A stretch of 64,000 nucleotides of DNA from Planctomycetes bacterium B3_Pla (GTDB lineage: Bacteria; Planctomycetota; Phycisphaerae; Sedimentisphaerales; Anaerobacaceae), in NCBI GenBank assembly GCA_005223045.1, contig NJBM01000026.1:1-64000 (forward strand), written 5' to 3'. The translations under genes were made by a program, and so were the position numbers. Every line of letters starts with the position of its first letter. Position 1 is the stretch's first letter. Below, piece after piece: positions 53,870 through 63,077 of this stretch. The notes beneath the pieces are model-generated. The model did no database searches. It was not told the DNA's origin and was given only the letters and a program-made list of their open reading frames with translations.

Positions 53870-55693
53870 ATGGGCCAAATAGCTGTCCTTGACCGGAATA
53901 TGATTAACATGATTGCTGCCGGGGAGGTAATCGAGAGGCCTGCAAGCGTGGTCAAGGAACTTGTCGAAAACAGCATAGATGCGGGGGCGACAAAGATAAC
54001 AGTATCTGTCGAGGATGGAGGCAGGAAACTCATATCGGTGGCTGACAACGGCCGGGGGATGGACGGCGACGATTTGGCCCGTGCCTTTGAGTCGCATACT
54101 ACCAGCAAGATCAAGAGCAGCTCGGATCTGCAGGCCATATCAACGCTGGGTTTCAGAGGTGAAGCGCTGGCAAGCATCGCTTCAGTCGCGCAAGTCAGAG
54201 CAGTTAGCAGACCTGTCCCTTCGACTGCGCTCAGGACAGGCCTCGAGCGAAGCGAAGGAACACAGGAATCAACCGGTGCAAATTGCATCGAGATTGATTG
54301 CGGCAATAAGGACAGTATCAGCCCCTGTAGCGGAGATTACGGCACGACAATTCAGATCAGAGATATCTTTTATAAACTGCCTGCCAGGCGCAAGTTCCTT
54401 AGAACAGCCAACACCGAGATGGGCCACATCAGCGAACAATTCACGCGCATCGCACTTGCAAATGACGGTCTGGATTTGACGCTTACACATAACGGCAGAG
54501 AGCTTCACCGGCTCTTGAGCGGACAAGGCCTCTGCCGGCGAATTGCCGAACTGTTTCCTGCGCTTTCAAGTCGGGCCTCTGAAGATTTGATCGAGGCGGC
54601 AAGCAACGAAAAGGGGCTGAGCATTCTTGCCCTTTTGGGCAAACCCGGCATTTCAAGGACGAACAACAGATTTCAATACGTATTTCTGAATGGGCGCTTC
54701 ATCCGCGACAAGTTCATCTCGCACGCGATCAAAGAAGCATATCGGGGGCTTCTGGAGCCCAACAGATTCCCGGTTGTTTTCCTGTTCATTGAGATGCCCC
54801 ATGAAGACTACGACGTGAATGTGCACCCAACGAAAATAGAGGTGCGTTTCTACAACGCCAATCTGGTTCATTCACAGGTACTTGGCGCGCTTCGTGAAAA
54901 GCTCCTGGGAACGGACCTCCAGACGCAGGCGAAACTTCCCGAAATCCCGCGTGCCGGAGGCGATTCGCCCCGCTCGGGTTTGATGCGGGACCAAAGAATT
55001 GCCGATGCAATGGCGGAGTTTTTCAACAAACACAGGCCCCCTCAGACACAGCAGCAAATCAAGTTTCAGCCGGCCCCTCGTGGCGGCTCTCACAGTGTGT
55101 CACACGAAAGTTCAATGCGGCAGGATCGCAAGTTTCTCCAGATACATGACAGCTTCATCGTAGCACAGACAGATAAAGGATTCGTTATTGTCGATCAACA
55201 CGCGCTTCACGAGCAGATAATATACGAAGACCTGTGCAGGCGAATACGGCAAAGTAAACTCGAATCGCAGAAACTGCTGATACCCGAGAGTTTCAAACTT
55301 GACACATCCGCCGCCGAGGCGCTTCAGAGCAATATGGAGCTGATTGAGAAGTTGGGAATCGAGCTTGTTCCGTTCGGTCCCGGAACGATGGCCGTTCAGG
55401 CGTTTCCGACCCTGCTGTCCGACATCCAACCGCTCGATTTTGTTCAGGATTTGGTGGACTTGCTCGAACACAAAGAGGTCGGTCTTGACGCGGAAACGTT
55501 GCTGGATGAGATTCTGGACATGGCTGCGTGCAAAGCGGCGATAAAGGCGGGCCAGAAGCTGAGTGACAGCGAAATCGAGCGACTGCTCGCCGACAGGCAA
55601 GATGCCGAGTCCGCCAGCCGCTGCCCGCACGGCAGGCCCACAACTATAACGTTTTCGATAGCCGATCTGGAGAAGCAGTTCAAGAGAACCTGA
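53870..55693 (+). CDS. mutL: DNA mismatch repair protein MutL with an in-frame repeat insertion
   Basis: 607 residues. The GHKL ATPase carries ELVENSIDAGA, DNGRGM and GFRGEALASI. The C-terminal half has DQHALHEQIIYE, matching the DQHA-x2-E-x4-E endonuclease motif, and CPHGRP, so it is a nicking-type MutL. Residues about 115-131 (SRPVPSTALRTGLERSEGT region), just after ASVAQVRAV, are extra compared with other MutL proteins and are coded by a palindromic repeat. The frame continues cleanly to GTTIQIRDIFYKLPARRKFL. Its stop overlaps the next gene's start by one base, so it heads an operon with a BtuFCD-like transporter. Confidence 0.95.
   Translation: MGQIAVLDRNMINMIAAGEVIERPASVVKELVENSIDAGATKITVSVEDGGRKLISVADNGRGMDGDDLARAFESHTTSKIKSSSDLQAISTLGFRGEALASIASVAQVRAVSRPVPSTALRTGLERSEGTQESTGANCIEIDCGNKDSISPCSGDYGTTIQIRDIFYKLPARRKFLRTANTEMGHISEQFTRIALANDGLDLTLTHNGRELHRLLSGQGLCRRIAELFPALSSRASEDLIEAASNEKGLSILALLGKPGISRTNNRFQYVFLNGRFIRDKFISHAIKEAYRGLLEPNRFPVVFLFIEMPHEDYDVNVHPTKIEVRFYNANLVHSQVLGALREKLLGTDLQTQAKLPEIPRAGGDSPRSGLMRDQRIADAMAEFFNKHRPPQTQQQIKFQPAPRGGSHSVSHESSMRQDRKFLQIHDSFIVAQTDKGFVIVDQHALHEQIIYEDLCRRIRQSKLESQKLLIPESFKLDTSAAEALQSNMELIEKLGIELVPFGPGTMAVQAFPTLLSDIQPLDFVQDLVDLLEHKEVGLDAETLLDEILDMAACKAAIKAGQKLSDSEIERLLADRQDAESASRCPHGRPTTITFSIADLEKQFKRT
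54212..54260. repeat. Palindromic repeat element inside mutL
   Basis: CCTGTCC and GGACAGG flank a CTTCGACTGCGCTCA core, and a second inverted pair reads CTTCGACTGCGCTC against GAGCGAAGCGAAG. Its core belongs to the TTCGAC..GCTCAGGACA family seen at 7531-7549, 30453-30476, 30501-30546, 31099-31122 and 35563-35581. Inside mutL it adds about 17 codons without a stop. Confidence 0.8.
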
Positions 55694-56598
55694 TGAACAA
55701 GTGGTGGCTGCTATTGTTAACACTATCGGGCTGGACAGCCCTCGGATTTGCCATATTCGGTCCATCGGGGGACCGCCGGAGCGAAGCCGCCCCCCTGCCG
55801 GATCGAGTAGAGAGAATCGTTTCCATGGCTCCGAGCCTTACCGAAATCCTTTTTGCGCTGGGGCTGGATGAAAAAATTGTCGGCGTTACGCTTTACAGCG
55901 ACTATCCGCCTGCTGCAACAGAAAAACCGAAGATGGGAAGCTTCTGGCAACCAAACATCGAAGCTATTGTGGCAGCCAGACCCAACCTGGTGATCACACT
56001 TGGATTCGGGCGGCACAACATTCTGGCCGGACGTTTAAAGCGAATCGGCTACAACAGTCTGCCTGTGAACATTGAGAAGGTGGGCGATCTTTTCGAGGCG
56101 ATTGACACGATAGGTGCAGCAACAGGCAGGCAACACCAGGCCGACAAGCTGACAAGCAACATCCGGGAAAAGTTGAACCGGCTCTCGACTTCGGCCGGCA
56201 GCGAGGCTAAAGTCCGGGTACTCTGGGTTGTCCAGAGAGAACCTTTGCGGGTGGCGGGCAGAGATACGTTTGTCAACGAGATGATCGAGCTGGCAGGCGG
56301 CGAGAATGCGATCGGGCGAACAGTGCACAAATACCCGCCAATTGGCGCCGAACAGGTCGTAGCTTGCGGCGCCGAGGTCATAATTGAACCTGAGATGGGC
56401 CGGCAAAACCTCTCCAGGCAGCGCGATAACGCCTTTAAGTATTGGAGTAAGTTCAAGAATTTGCCGGCAGTGACCAATGAGCAGATATACGTCATACAAG
56501 GCGACACGGTCTCACGGCTGGGACCTCGACTGCACGAGGGGACCGAGACAATCGCCAAGTGTTTGAGGCCCGGCCTTTTTGAAGAACGAAAGCAATGA
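55693..56598 (+). CDS. ABC transporter substrate-binding protein (cobalamin/iron-chelate type)
   Basis: 301 residues with an N-terminal membrane or signal segment. The BtuF/FhuD pattern is RIVSMAPSLTEILFALGL, GVTLYSDYPP, NIEAIVAARPNLVI and a linking helix, then DTFVNEMIELAGGENA. It captures a corrinoid or metal chelate for the permease encoded next. First gene after mutL, overlapping its stop by one base. It overlaps the permease gene by 4 nt. No cobalamin riboswitch precedes the operon. Confidence 0.85.
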   Translation: MNKWWLLLLTLSGWTALGFAIFGPSGDRRSEAAPLPDRVERIVSMAPSLTEILFALGLDEKIVGVTLYSDYPPAATEKPKMGSFWQPNIEAIVAARPNLVITLGFGRHNILAGRLKRIGYNSLPVNIEKVGDLFEAIDTIGAATGRQHQADKLTSNIREKLNRLSTSAGSEAKVRVLWVVQREPLRVAGRDTFVNEMIELAGGENAIGRTVHKYPPIGAEQVVACGAEVIIEPEMGRQNLSRQRDNAFKYWSKFKNLPAVTNEQIYVIQGDTVSRLGPRLHEGTETIAKCLRPGLFEERKQ

Positions 56599-57626
56599 AA
56601 CAATTGTTGACACCAAAGAAGCTAATCATCAGGATTGGGCTGGCACTTGCAGTACTTGGGGCGGTGATGTTCGCGTGCTGTGGAATTGGCACGGAGAAGG
56701 TTTCATTGAAAGCGGCGTTCAGCGGGATCGGTGCGCAGACAACAGCAAATCCTGATTATGAGATTCTGGTGCGGTTGAGACTGCCCCGGATTATTCTCGC
56801 CTGCCTGGTCGGCGCAGCGCTGGCATGTTCGGGCGTCGTCTTTCAAGCGCTTCTGCGGAATCCGCTTGCCGATCCGTACATATTGGGCATATCCAGCGGC
56901 GCCGGGTTGGGAGCAATCATCGCTGTTGTCAGCGGGCTAAGCTGGACGCTGTGGGGGCGATCTCCGTTGGCTGTTTTCGCGTTTGCCGGGGCGTTGGGGA
57001 CGGTCTGGTTAGTGTGGTTTATCGGCCGGCTGACGGGGAAGTTCCACGTCACAGGCCTGCTGCTTGCCGGAGTGGTGGTCAACGCCTTCTTTTCGGCAGT
57101 TATCATGTTTCTCACGTCGATAGCGCAAGCGGACCAGGTTCACGCGACTATATTCTGGCTGATGGGCAATATGACGGAAGAGGATTTTCTCACGCTCTGG
57201 GTCGGCGCCGGATGCGTGATCGCCGGAATAGTGGCATTGTTCTACATCAGCCCGCAATTAAACGCCCTTAGTTTCGGCGCCGATGACGCCCGAAGTATGG
57301 GCGTAAACGTCGTCCGGACGCGGACAATTGCCTTTGGGATCGCCGCGGCAATAACCGCCATCGCGGTCAGCCTCAGCGGGCTAATAGGTTTCGTCGGGCT
57401 TGTTGTGCCGCATGGAGTGAGGCTCGTGTTCGGCCCGGACCATCGCCAGTTGTTTCCTCTCAGCGCTATTGTCGGGGCGATATTCCTGGTAGTCGCCGAC
57501 ACGTTGGCTCGCGTCATTATTGCTCCGGCGCAGTTACCCGTCGGTGTAGTGACCGCCATTGTCGGCGGGCCTTTCTTCCTGATCTTGTTAGTCAAATACA
57601 GCAGAAAAGTCGGCTGGTTAAAATGA
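56595..57626 (+). CDS. FecCD/BtuC-type ABC transporter permease
   Basis: 343 residues with about ten membrane helices. Family stretches include LRLPRIILACLVGAALACSGVVFQALLRNPLADPYILGISSGAGLGA and SLSGLIGFVGLVVPH near the C-terminal half. It forms the membrane channel for the substrate-binding protein before it and the ATPase after it. Overlaps both neighbours by 4 nt, so the three are made together. Confidence 0.93.
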   Translation: MKQLLTPKKLIIRIGLALAVLGAVMFACCGIGTEKVSLKAAFSGIGAQTTANPDYEILVRLRLPRIILACLVGAALACSGVVFQALLRNPLADPYILGISSGAGLGAIIAVVSGLSWTLWGRSPLAVFAFAGALGTVWLVWFIGRLTGKFHVTGLLLAGVVVNAFFSAVIMFLTSIAQADQVHATIFWLMGNMTEEDFLTLWVGAGCVIAGIVALFYISPQLNALSFGADDARSMGVNVVRTRTIAFGIAAAITAIAVSLSGLIGFVGLVVPHGVRLVFGPDHRQLFPLSAIVGAIFLVVADTLARVIIAPAQLPVGVVTAIVGGPFFLILLVKYSRKVGWLK

Positions 57627-58447
57627 GCGGCATCATTGAAGTTGACAATTTGAGTTTCGGATATTCGCCAGGAAGCACAGTTCTGAGGGATATCAGCTTC
57701 GAGGTGAAACCTGGGACCTTCCTGGCAATAGCCGGCCCGAATGGCGCCGGAAAGAGTACATTGCTGAATCTTATGTGCGGGGCACTTGCGCCCAAATCAG
57801 GCGCCGTACGGATTGATGCAGCAGCAATGGAGTCGTACAGCAGCGAGTCTCTCGCCGCAAAAGTAGCGGTCGTAAGACAGGAGTTTGTGCCGATATTCGG
57901 CTTTTCGGTTATCGAAATGGTCTTAATGGCAAGGGCACCGCATTTCGGCACGATGGGTTTTGAGAGCGAAACCGACCGGCGGATAGTCAACGATGCGCTG
58001 GAGGCAACGGACACAGCACGGTTTGCCTCGCGCGCGCTGACAAGTCTGAGCGGAGGTGAGCGGCAGCGGGTCTTTATCGCGCGAGCGCTTGCTCAAGACA
58101 GCCCCGTTTTACTTTTGGACGAGCCGACAAACTTTCTGGACCTTAAACACCAGGTCGGCATATACGATTTGCTCAAAGCCGCACAGCTTGAAAAGGGCCG
58201 GACAATCGTTGCCGTAACACACGATATCAACCTGGCCAGTCAGTATTGTGACGAAATCCTGCTTCTCGGAGCAGATAGCAGCTACCGTATCGGCACGACC
58301 GAGGCGGTTCTGGCCCCCGAGCAAATCAGAAAAGTCTTTGGCGTCGATGTCTTTGCCGGCGAGGTGGGACAAGAGAAATTCTTCATTCCATTAGGCAAAT
58401 TCTCAAAAAACAGCAAACAAACCGGCACCGCACCCGGTAATAATTGA
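57623..58447 (+). CDS. ABC transporter ATPase (cobalamin/iron-chelate type)
   Basis: 274 residues. Walker A GPNGAGKST, signature LSGGERQRVFIARAL, Walker B VLLLDEPTNFLD and the switch histidine in AVTHDINLA are complete. It powers the permease encoded just upstream. A C-terminal tail of about 20 residues rich in K, S, N and T is unneeded for catalysis. After it comes a 200-nt gap without a gene. Confidence 0.93.
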   Translation: MSGIIEVDNLSFGYSPGSTVLRDISFEVKPGTFLAIAGPNGAGKSTLLNLMCGALAPKSGAVRIDAAAMESYSSESLAAKVAVVRQEFVPIFGFSVIEMVLMARAPHFGTMGFESETDRRIVNDALEATDTARFASRALTSLSGGERQRVFIARALAQDSPVLLLDEPTNFLDLKHQVGIYDLLKAAQLEKGRTIVAVTHDINLASQYCDEILLLGADSSYRIGTTEAVLAPEQIRKVFGVDVFAGEVGQEKFFIPLGKFSKNSKQTGTAPGNN

Positions 58448-58646
58448 CTGTAACTGCTTGTATTCCAGGAAGTTCGGCATAATAGTATGATTTAGCTTGA
58501 ACAATCCTGTCCGGTTGTCTATACTTGCCAAGTTTCTTAGGATTCGACAAGACAATTACCGTGCATATCACCATGTCGAATGTTAGAATACCGCTTTTTC
58601 ATAGATATGCACGAAAGGATTAGCGGTAAGAAAGGTAGATAAAGAC

Positions 58647-59105
58647 GTGGCGCAGAAACGTAAGAATGCATCCAGAAAGCAAGTGAGCTCGACACGGACG
58701 AAGAAACGCAGGTTAACCGCCGCCGATACGGAGCATTTCAAACAATTGCTATTGGAAAAGCGCAGGGAAATCCTGAGAAACGTGAACGAATTTGAAGATG
58801 AAGCTCTTAATAAATCCCGACTGGACGCGGCCGGAGATTTGTCGAGCATGCCGATCCACATGGCCGACATCGGAACCGACAACTACGAGCAGGAATTTGC
58901 CTTGGGGCTGATGGATAGCGAGAGAAAGCTGCTCAGAGAGATTGATGCCGCACTGGTACGCATCGAGCAGAAGGCTTACGGCATTTGCGAAGGCACCGGC
59001 AAACCGATACCAAAAGCCCGGCTCAAAGCTCAGCCGTGGGCGCGATACTGTGTCGAGTATGCCCGAATGCTGGAACAGGGTCTCGTAACAGAACGTGAAG
59101 AGTAG
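58647..59105 (+). CDS. DksA/TraR-like zinc-finger protein
   Basis: 152 residues. Basic N-terminus (AQKRKNASRKQVSSTRTKKRR), a coiled-coil with the acidic tip (SSMPIHMADIGTDNYEQE) and a C-terminal YGICEGTGKPIPKARLKAQPWARYCVEYAR zinc-finger-like box. Two of the four usual cysteines are gone (TG and YA in their places), so zinc binding may be lost or altered. DksA relatives bind RNA polymerase through the secondary channel. GTG start. Confidence 0.85.
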   Translation: MAQKRKNASRKQVSSTRTKKRRLTAADTEHFKQLLLEKRREILRNVNEFEDEALNKSRLDAAGDLSSMPIHMADIGTDNYEQEFALGLMDSERKLLREIDAALVRIEQKAYGICEGTGKPIPKARLKAQPWARYCVEYARMLEQGLVTEREE

Positions 59106-59113
59106 AAGTTAGC

Positions 59114-59320
59114 ATGGAACACAAATGTCCGGTCTGTCACAAGGCCGTAAGAGCACCGGTTCAAGAACAATCCGAAGAAGTAAAAGTCTTTCCATTCTGC
59201 TGTCGGCGATGTAAGCTGGTGGACTTGGGCGCCTGGCTGGACGCCAAATATAGAATAGCCTCCGGGTCTCAATCACAGGAATCCTCAGAGCCATCCGACA
59301 CCGTTCCCCCTCGTCTCTGA
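59114..59320 (+). CDS. yacG: YacG-like DNA gyrase inhibitor, zinc-binding
   Basis: 68 residues. CPVCHKAV and FPFCCRRCKLVDLGAWLDAKYRI match the four zinc cysteines and the DLGxW motif of YacG. The C-terminal tail is Ser/Glu-rich. Known YacG proteins bind gyrase B and inhibit DNA cleavage. It begins 8 nt after the DksA-like stop. Confidence 0.85.
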   Translation: MEHKCPVCHKAVRAPVQEQSEEVKVFPFCCRRCKLVDLGAWLDAKYRIASGSQSQESSEPSDTVPPRL

Positions 59321-59453
59321 CAAGCGGTAAACAGCGGCTTTCGGAGAAAAATCTTATAGAATTTGTTGAAATCGACCGATAATACGGTATATATATTTGC
59401 GTTCACTCTTAACAGAACCAACGGAAAATGTGATCTCCTTGAAAGGAAGTAAA

Positions 59454-60794
59454 ATGGTCAGCGGCACGGAACCTTTCCGACTATTTGACGATCTTCTCTT
59501 TCCAAAAGTGTTCCAGGCTTTCAGATTATCCATTCAACCAACAAAATTGATAATTGCTTTCCTGGCGGTAGCCGTTATATGCCTGGCCGGCTGGGTCATG
59601 GACTTCAGCCAGACAGTTGTCACGGACCAACGGGGCCAGACCACCGAGTTGAGCACATACATGAAATATGTTGACAATCCTGAAGCTGCAATTAAGTCGC
59701 TCCTCGACAAGTTCGAGGACAAAGGCCGGCGTCGGGGTGTGTTCTCCATCCTGTGGCATTTTACCTCAGACAAATTCCACGCGTCATTGGGAGAATTATT
59801 CGAGCTCAACTTGACCAGTGTGGCAAAGAACATCGAGGATTGCTTTAAGGCTGTTGGGTGGGCAATCAGGTACCATTACGTTTACTGCCTCATCTTTGTT
59901 TTAATAACACTTGCCGTGATCTCCATCGCCGGCGGCAGCTTGTGCCGGATTGCAGCGTTGCAGTTTGCGCAAGGTGAAAAGCCCGGATTGACCGAAGCCG
60001 TACACTTCAGCACAAGGAGATTTGTAAGTCTTTTCACCGCACCGCTGGCTCCGATCGGCATAATCGTCTTCATAGGTCTGTTCATACTTCTCCTGGGGCT
60101 TGCCGGCAACATCCCGTGGGCAGGCGAACTGATAGTAGGTCTCGGCATGCCCCTGGCTTTGCTTGCAGGTGCGCTGATTACAGTCATCTCGATAGGCGCT
60201 GTTGTGGGATTCGGCCTGATGTTCCCTGCCGTCGCGTATGATGGGTCCGACAGCTTTGATTCGATAAGTCGCTCCTTTAGTTACGTATATGCCAGGCCGT
60301 GGCAAATGGGCTTCTACTGCGCGATAGCTGCGGTTTATGGTTCGATTTGCTACGTGTTTGTTCGGTTTTTTGCATTTCTATTGCTCTGCATTACCCGCTA
60401 TTTCCTGCAGTTTGGCGTTTGGGTTGACAGCCGCAGCGCAGGAGTCGATAAACTTTCAGCCATCTGGCCGGCGCCGAAATTCATGGATCTGCTTGGCTCC
60501 TCGCAGAATTTGGAGCTTCCCTGGACGGAATCGTTGGCAGCCTTTCTGATACGTTTATTCCTGCTGGTCGTTCTCGGATTGGTGGTTTCTTTTATAATCA
60601 GCTTTTATTTTTCCGCCAATACCATTATCTACTCGCTTATGCGCAACAGAGTGGACAATACTGCTCTGGAAGATATTTGTACGCATTTCGATGAAGCAGA
60701 AGTCGAGCCGCTGAAAACCGAGCCGGAGCCTCAGAAAGAGAAGCCATCGTCGAAGTCTAAATCGCAGCCGAAAAAATCATCTTCGAAAAAGTAG
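59454..60794 (+). CDS. Integral membrane protein of unknown function
   Basis: 446 residues. The ATG at 59454 has AAAGGAAG just before it. Five or six hydrophobic segments (for instance KLIIAFLAVAVICLAGWVMDF and IIVFIGLFILLLGLAG) and a long lysine/serine-rich tail (SSKSKSQPKKSSSKK). A block with GGSLCRIAALQFAQGEKPGLTEAVHF sits between helices and a YDGSDSFDSISRSFSYV motif follows. The pattern is recurrent in Planctomycetes but no function is known to me. It precedes the capD-like gene by 69 nt. Confidence 0.75.
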   Translation: MVSGTEPFRLFDDLLFPKVFQAFRLSIQPTKLIIAFLAVAVICLAGWVMDFSQTVVTDQRGQTTELSTYMKYVDNPEAAIKSLLDKFEDKGRRRGVFSILWHFTSDKFHASLGELFELNLTSVAKNIEDCFKAVGWAIRYHYVYCLIFVLITLAVISIAGGSLCRIAALQFAQGEKPGLTEAVHFSTRRFVSLFTAPLAPIGIIVFIGLFILLLGLAGNIPWAGELIVGLGMPLALLAGALITVISIGAVVGFGLMFPAVAYDGSDSFDSISRSFSYVYARPWQMGFYCAIAAVYGSICYVFVRFFAFLLLCITRYFLQFGVWVDSRSAGVDKLSAIWPAPKFMDLLGSSQNLELPWTESLAAFLIRLFLLVVLGLVVSFIISFYFSANTIIYSLMRNRVDNTALEDICTHFDEAEVEPLKTEPEPQKEKPSSKSKSQPKKSSSKK

Positions 60795-60863
60795 CAACTG
60801 AAGCTTTCTGCGCAGACACATCGAGGCATGCCGGATTGACCGAAACTGCGGCGCCGAGAGAAT

Positions 60864-62801
60864 ATGCCCGAGACAAACACACAGCCAGGCGACAAGAATC
60901 AAGACCGATCGGAATTCTCAACTGCCCCGCCCGCCGTGCTGCTTCGTTTCCGCCGGCCGCTGATTGTTGTTGCTCACATAGTTGCTTTCGCGGCCTCTCT
61001 GATGCTTTCGTTCCTTGTAGTGCAAAACATGCAGTTCAGACGGGAATGGCTCGATGTATATCCTGCCGTGCTGCTGTTCTTTCTTCTGGTGAAGCTGCCG
61101 GTATTCGGGCTTTTCAAACAATATCGGGGCTGGTGGCGCTACGTAGGGATTTCCGATCTGCGCGGGATACTACTAGCGTCGTTAGTGAGCACTCTAATCA
61201 TAGTAGTTTCCTGGTTTGCAGTGGGCCGGTTCGATGCCGTTCGCGCGAGCCTGCCCCCTGGCATGGAGAGACCCGCCGAAGGTGTATGCATAGCCGACAT
61301 ATTTGCGACAGTTTTCATACTTGGCGCGTTGCGGGTCGTGGTAAGGCTGCACTTCGAGGGCACCGCAGAAGCCGGACGATTGAAGCGATTTCTCATAGTC
61401 GGCGCAGGCAACGCGGGCGAATCACTGCTGCGGGAAATTCACCGTATGTCCGTGGCGCAATATGATGTGGCTGGCTTTATCGATGACGATCCTGCCAAAC
61501 AGGGCACTCAAATTCACGGAATGCCGGTCCTCGGTACTGTTGAGCATCTGCCCAAAATCTGTGAGGAACGCGACATCGAAGAAATTGCCATCGCAATGCC
61601 CTCGGCGAGCCACAGCGAGCTGATGCGTGTAGTTCGGGTATGCGAAGGCGCGAAGATCCGCTTCAGTACCGTGCCTTCACTTACCGACATCGCCTCCGGC
61701 AAGCTCCGTGTTTCACAAATTCGAGAGGTTGACATCAACGATCTGTTGGGCAGGGAGACTGTGCAACTCGATCTGGACCTGATAGAAGCATTTGCCAGGG
61801 ACAAGATAATTCTGGTTTCCGGCGCCGGAGGCTCCATCGGTTCGGAAATGTGCAGGCAGCTATGCAACTTCAACCCGAAGCTGCTCTTGCTGGTTGAGCA
61901 GGCCGAAAATCCGCTGTTCGGCATAGAACGCGAATTGCGCAGTCAATTCAGCACAGTGCCCATAAGGGAGATCGTCTGCGACGTTACCGATAGTGCCCGC
62001 GTTGGTGAAATATTTGAAAATTATAAACCACAGGTCGTCATTCATGCCGCCGCTCATAAACACGTGCCTTTAATGGAGTGCAACGCCGGGGAAGCCATCA
62101 AAAACAATGTTATTGGCACCCAGGTCGTCGCTGACGCCGCAGACAATTGCGGCACTGCGAACTTTGTGATGATCAGCACCGACAAGGCCGTTAATCCCAC
62201 CAGCATAATGGGCTCATCCAAACGAATTGCGGAAATGTACGTTCAGGATTTGAGCACGACGAGCAAAACTCACTTTGTGACTGTGCGATTTGGCAATGTG
62301 CTTGGCTCCGAGGGTTCTGTGGTGCCTATATTCAAGAAGCAAATAGAGCAGGGTGGCCCCGTAACGGTTACACATCCTGACATGAAACGCTATTTTATGA
62401 CCATACCCGAGGCAAGCCAGCTCATTCTTCAGGCCGCGACGATGGGAAAAGGCGGTGAAATCTTCGTCCTGGATATGGGTGAGCCGGTAAAGATCGTGGA
62501 CCTGGCCAGGACACTTATCACGCTCAGCGGCTTTAGACCGGGAGAAGAAATCGAAGTGGTTTTCACGGGCCTCAGAGCAGGCGAGAAGCTCTTCGAGGAA
62601 CTCTCGATAGAAGGCGAAGACATGCAGCACACAAGGCATCCGAAAATCGGTATATGGAAGAACATTCCAATGGACCGCGACAAGCTCCGCGCAGGCATAG
62701 ATGAACTGGCCACGGCGGCTAAAACACAAGCCTGCCCCGAAATAATCCGGAAAATCAAAGAGCTGGTTCCGGAATATACCGGTGCGCACGGCAATACTTG
62801 A
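60864..62801 (+). CDS. CapD/FlaA1-like nucleotide-sugar epimerase/dehydratase
   Basis: 645 residues. About four N-terminal membrane helices, then a first nucleotide-binding region (FLIVGAGNAGESLLREIHR), and the catalytic Rossmann domain from about residue 310 (LVSGAGGSIGSEMCRQL, HAAAHKHVPLMECN, MISTDKAVNPTSIMGSSKRIAE). These belong to the UDP-GlcNAc 4,6-dehydratase type used for capsule and glycan synthesis. It acts on the cytoplasmic face. A GLRAGEKLFEELS end agrees with the family. Confidence 0.92.
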   Translation: MPETNTQPGDKNQDRSEFSTAPPAVLLRFRRPLIVVAHIVAFAASLMLSFLVVQNMQFRREWLDVYPAVLLFFLLVKLPVFGLFKQYRGWWRYVGISDLRGILLASLVSTLIIVVSWFAVGRFDAVRASLPPGMERPAEGVCIADIFATVFILGALRVVVRLHFEGTAEAGRLKRFLIVGAGNAGESLLREIHRMSVAQYDVAGFIDDDPAKQGTQIHGMPVLGTVEHLPKICEERDIEEIAIAMPSASHSELMRVVRVCEGAKIRFSTVPSLTDIASGKLRVSQIREVDINDLLGRETVQLDLDLIEAFARDKIILVSGAGGSIGSEMCRQLCNFNPKLLLLVEQAENPLFGIERELRSQFSTVPIREIVCDVTDSARVGEIFENYKPQVVIHAAAHKHVPLMECNAGEAIKNNVIGTQVVADAADNCGTANFVMISTDKAVNPTSIMGSSKRIAEMYVQDLSTTSKTHFVTVRFGNVLGSEGSVVPIFKKQIEQGGPVTVTHPDMKRYFMTIPEASQLILQAATMGKGGEIFVLDMGEPVKIVDLARTLITLSGFRPGEEIEVVFTGLRAGEKLFEELSIEGEDMQHTRHPKIGIWKNIPMDRDKLRAGIDELATAAKTQACPEIIRKIKELVPEYTGAHGNT

Positions 62802-63077
62802 AACGTCTGAGCACGCAATTAAGGGCGGTTTTGTCGTTGCCGCCTCGATCCCCTGCACAACTCAAATTGCTGATATATCCAGCTTGACTCGGCGCAGAAC
62901 GCACTGTATAATGAAGCAGGTTGGTGAAGAACTCTCGAAACCATGAAATTGAGTGAACAGAAGGGGATTTTTGCGCATCCTGTTGTTTTGAAAGTAGATT
63001 TGAAATAAAGGTTACTCGGGCTGATTCTCGTCCAAAAGTTTTTTTCAGACAATTTTGACCGGAAAGGAAGGATACAA

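Noticed and set aside
55600..55700. Cobalamin riboswitch for the BtuFCD-like operon
   Set aside because: The first transporter gene overlaps mutL by one base, leaving no room for a leader.
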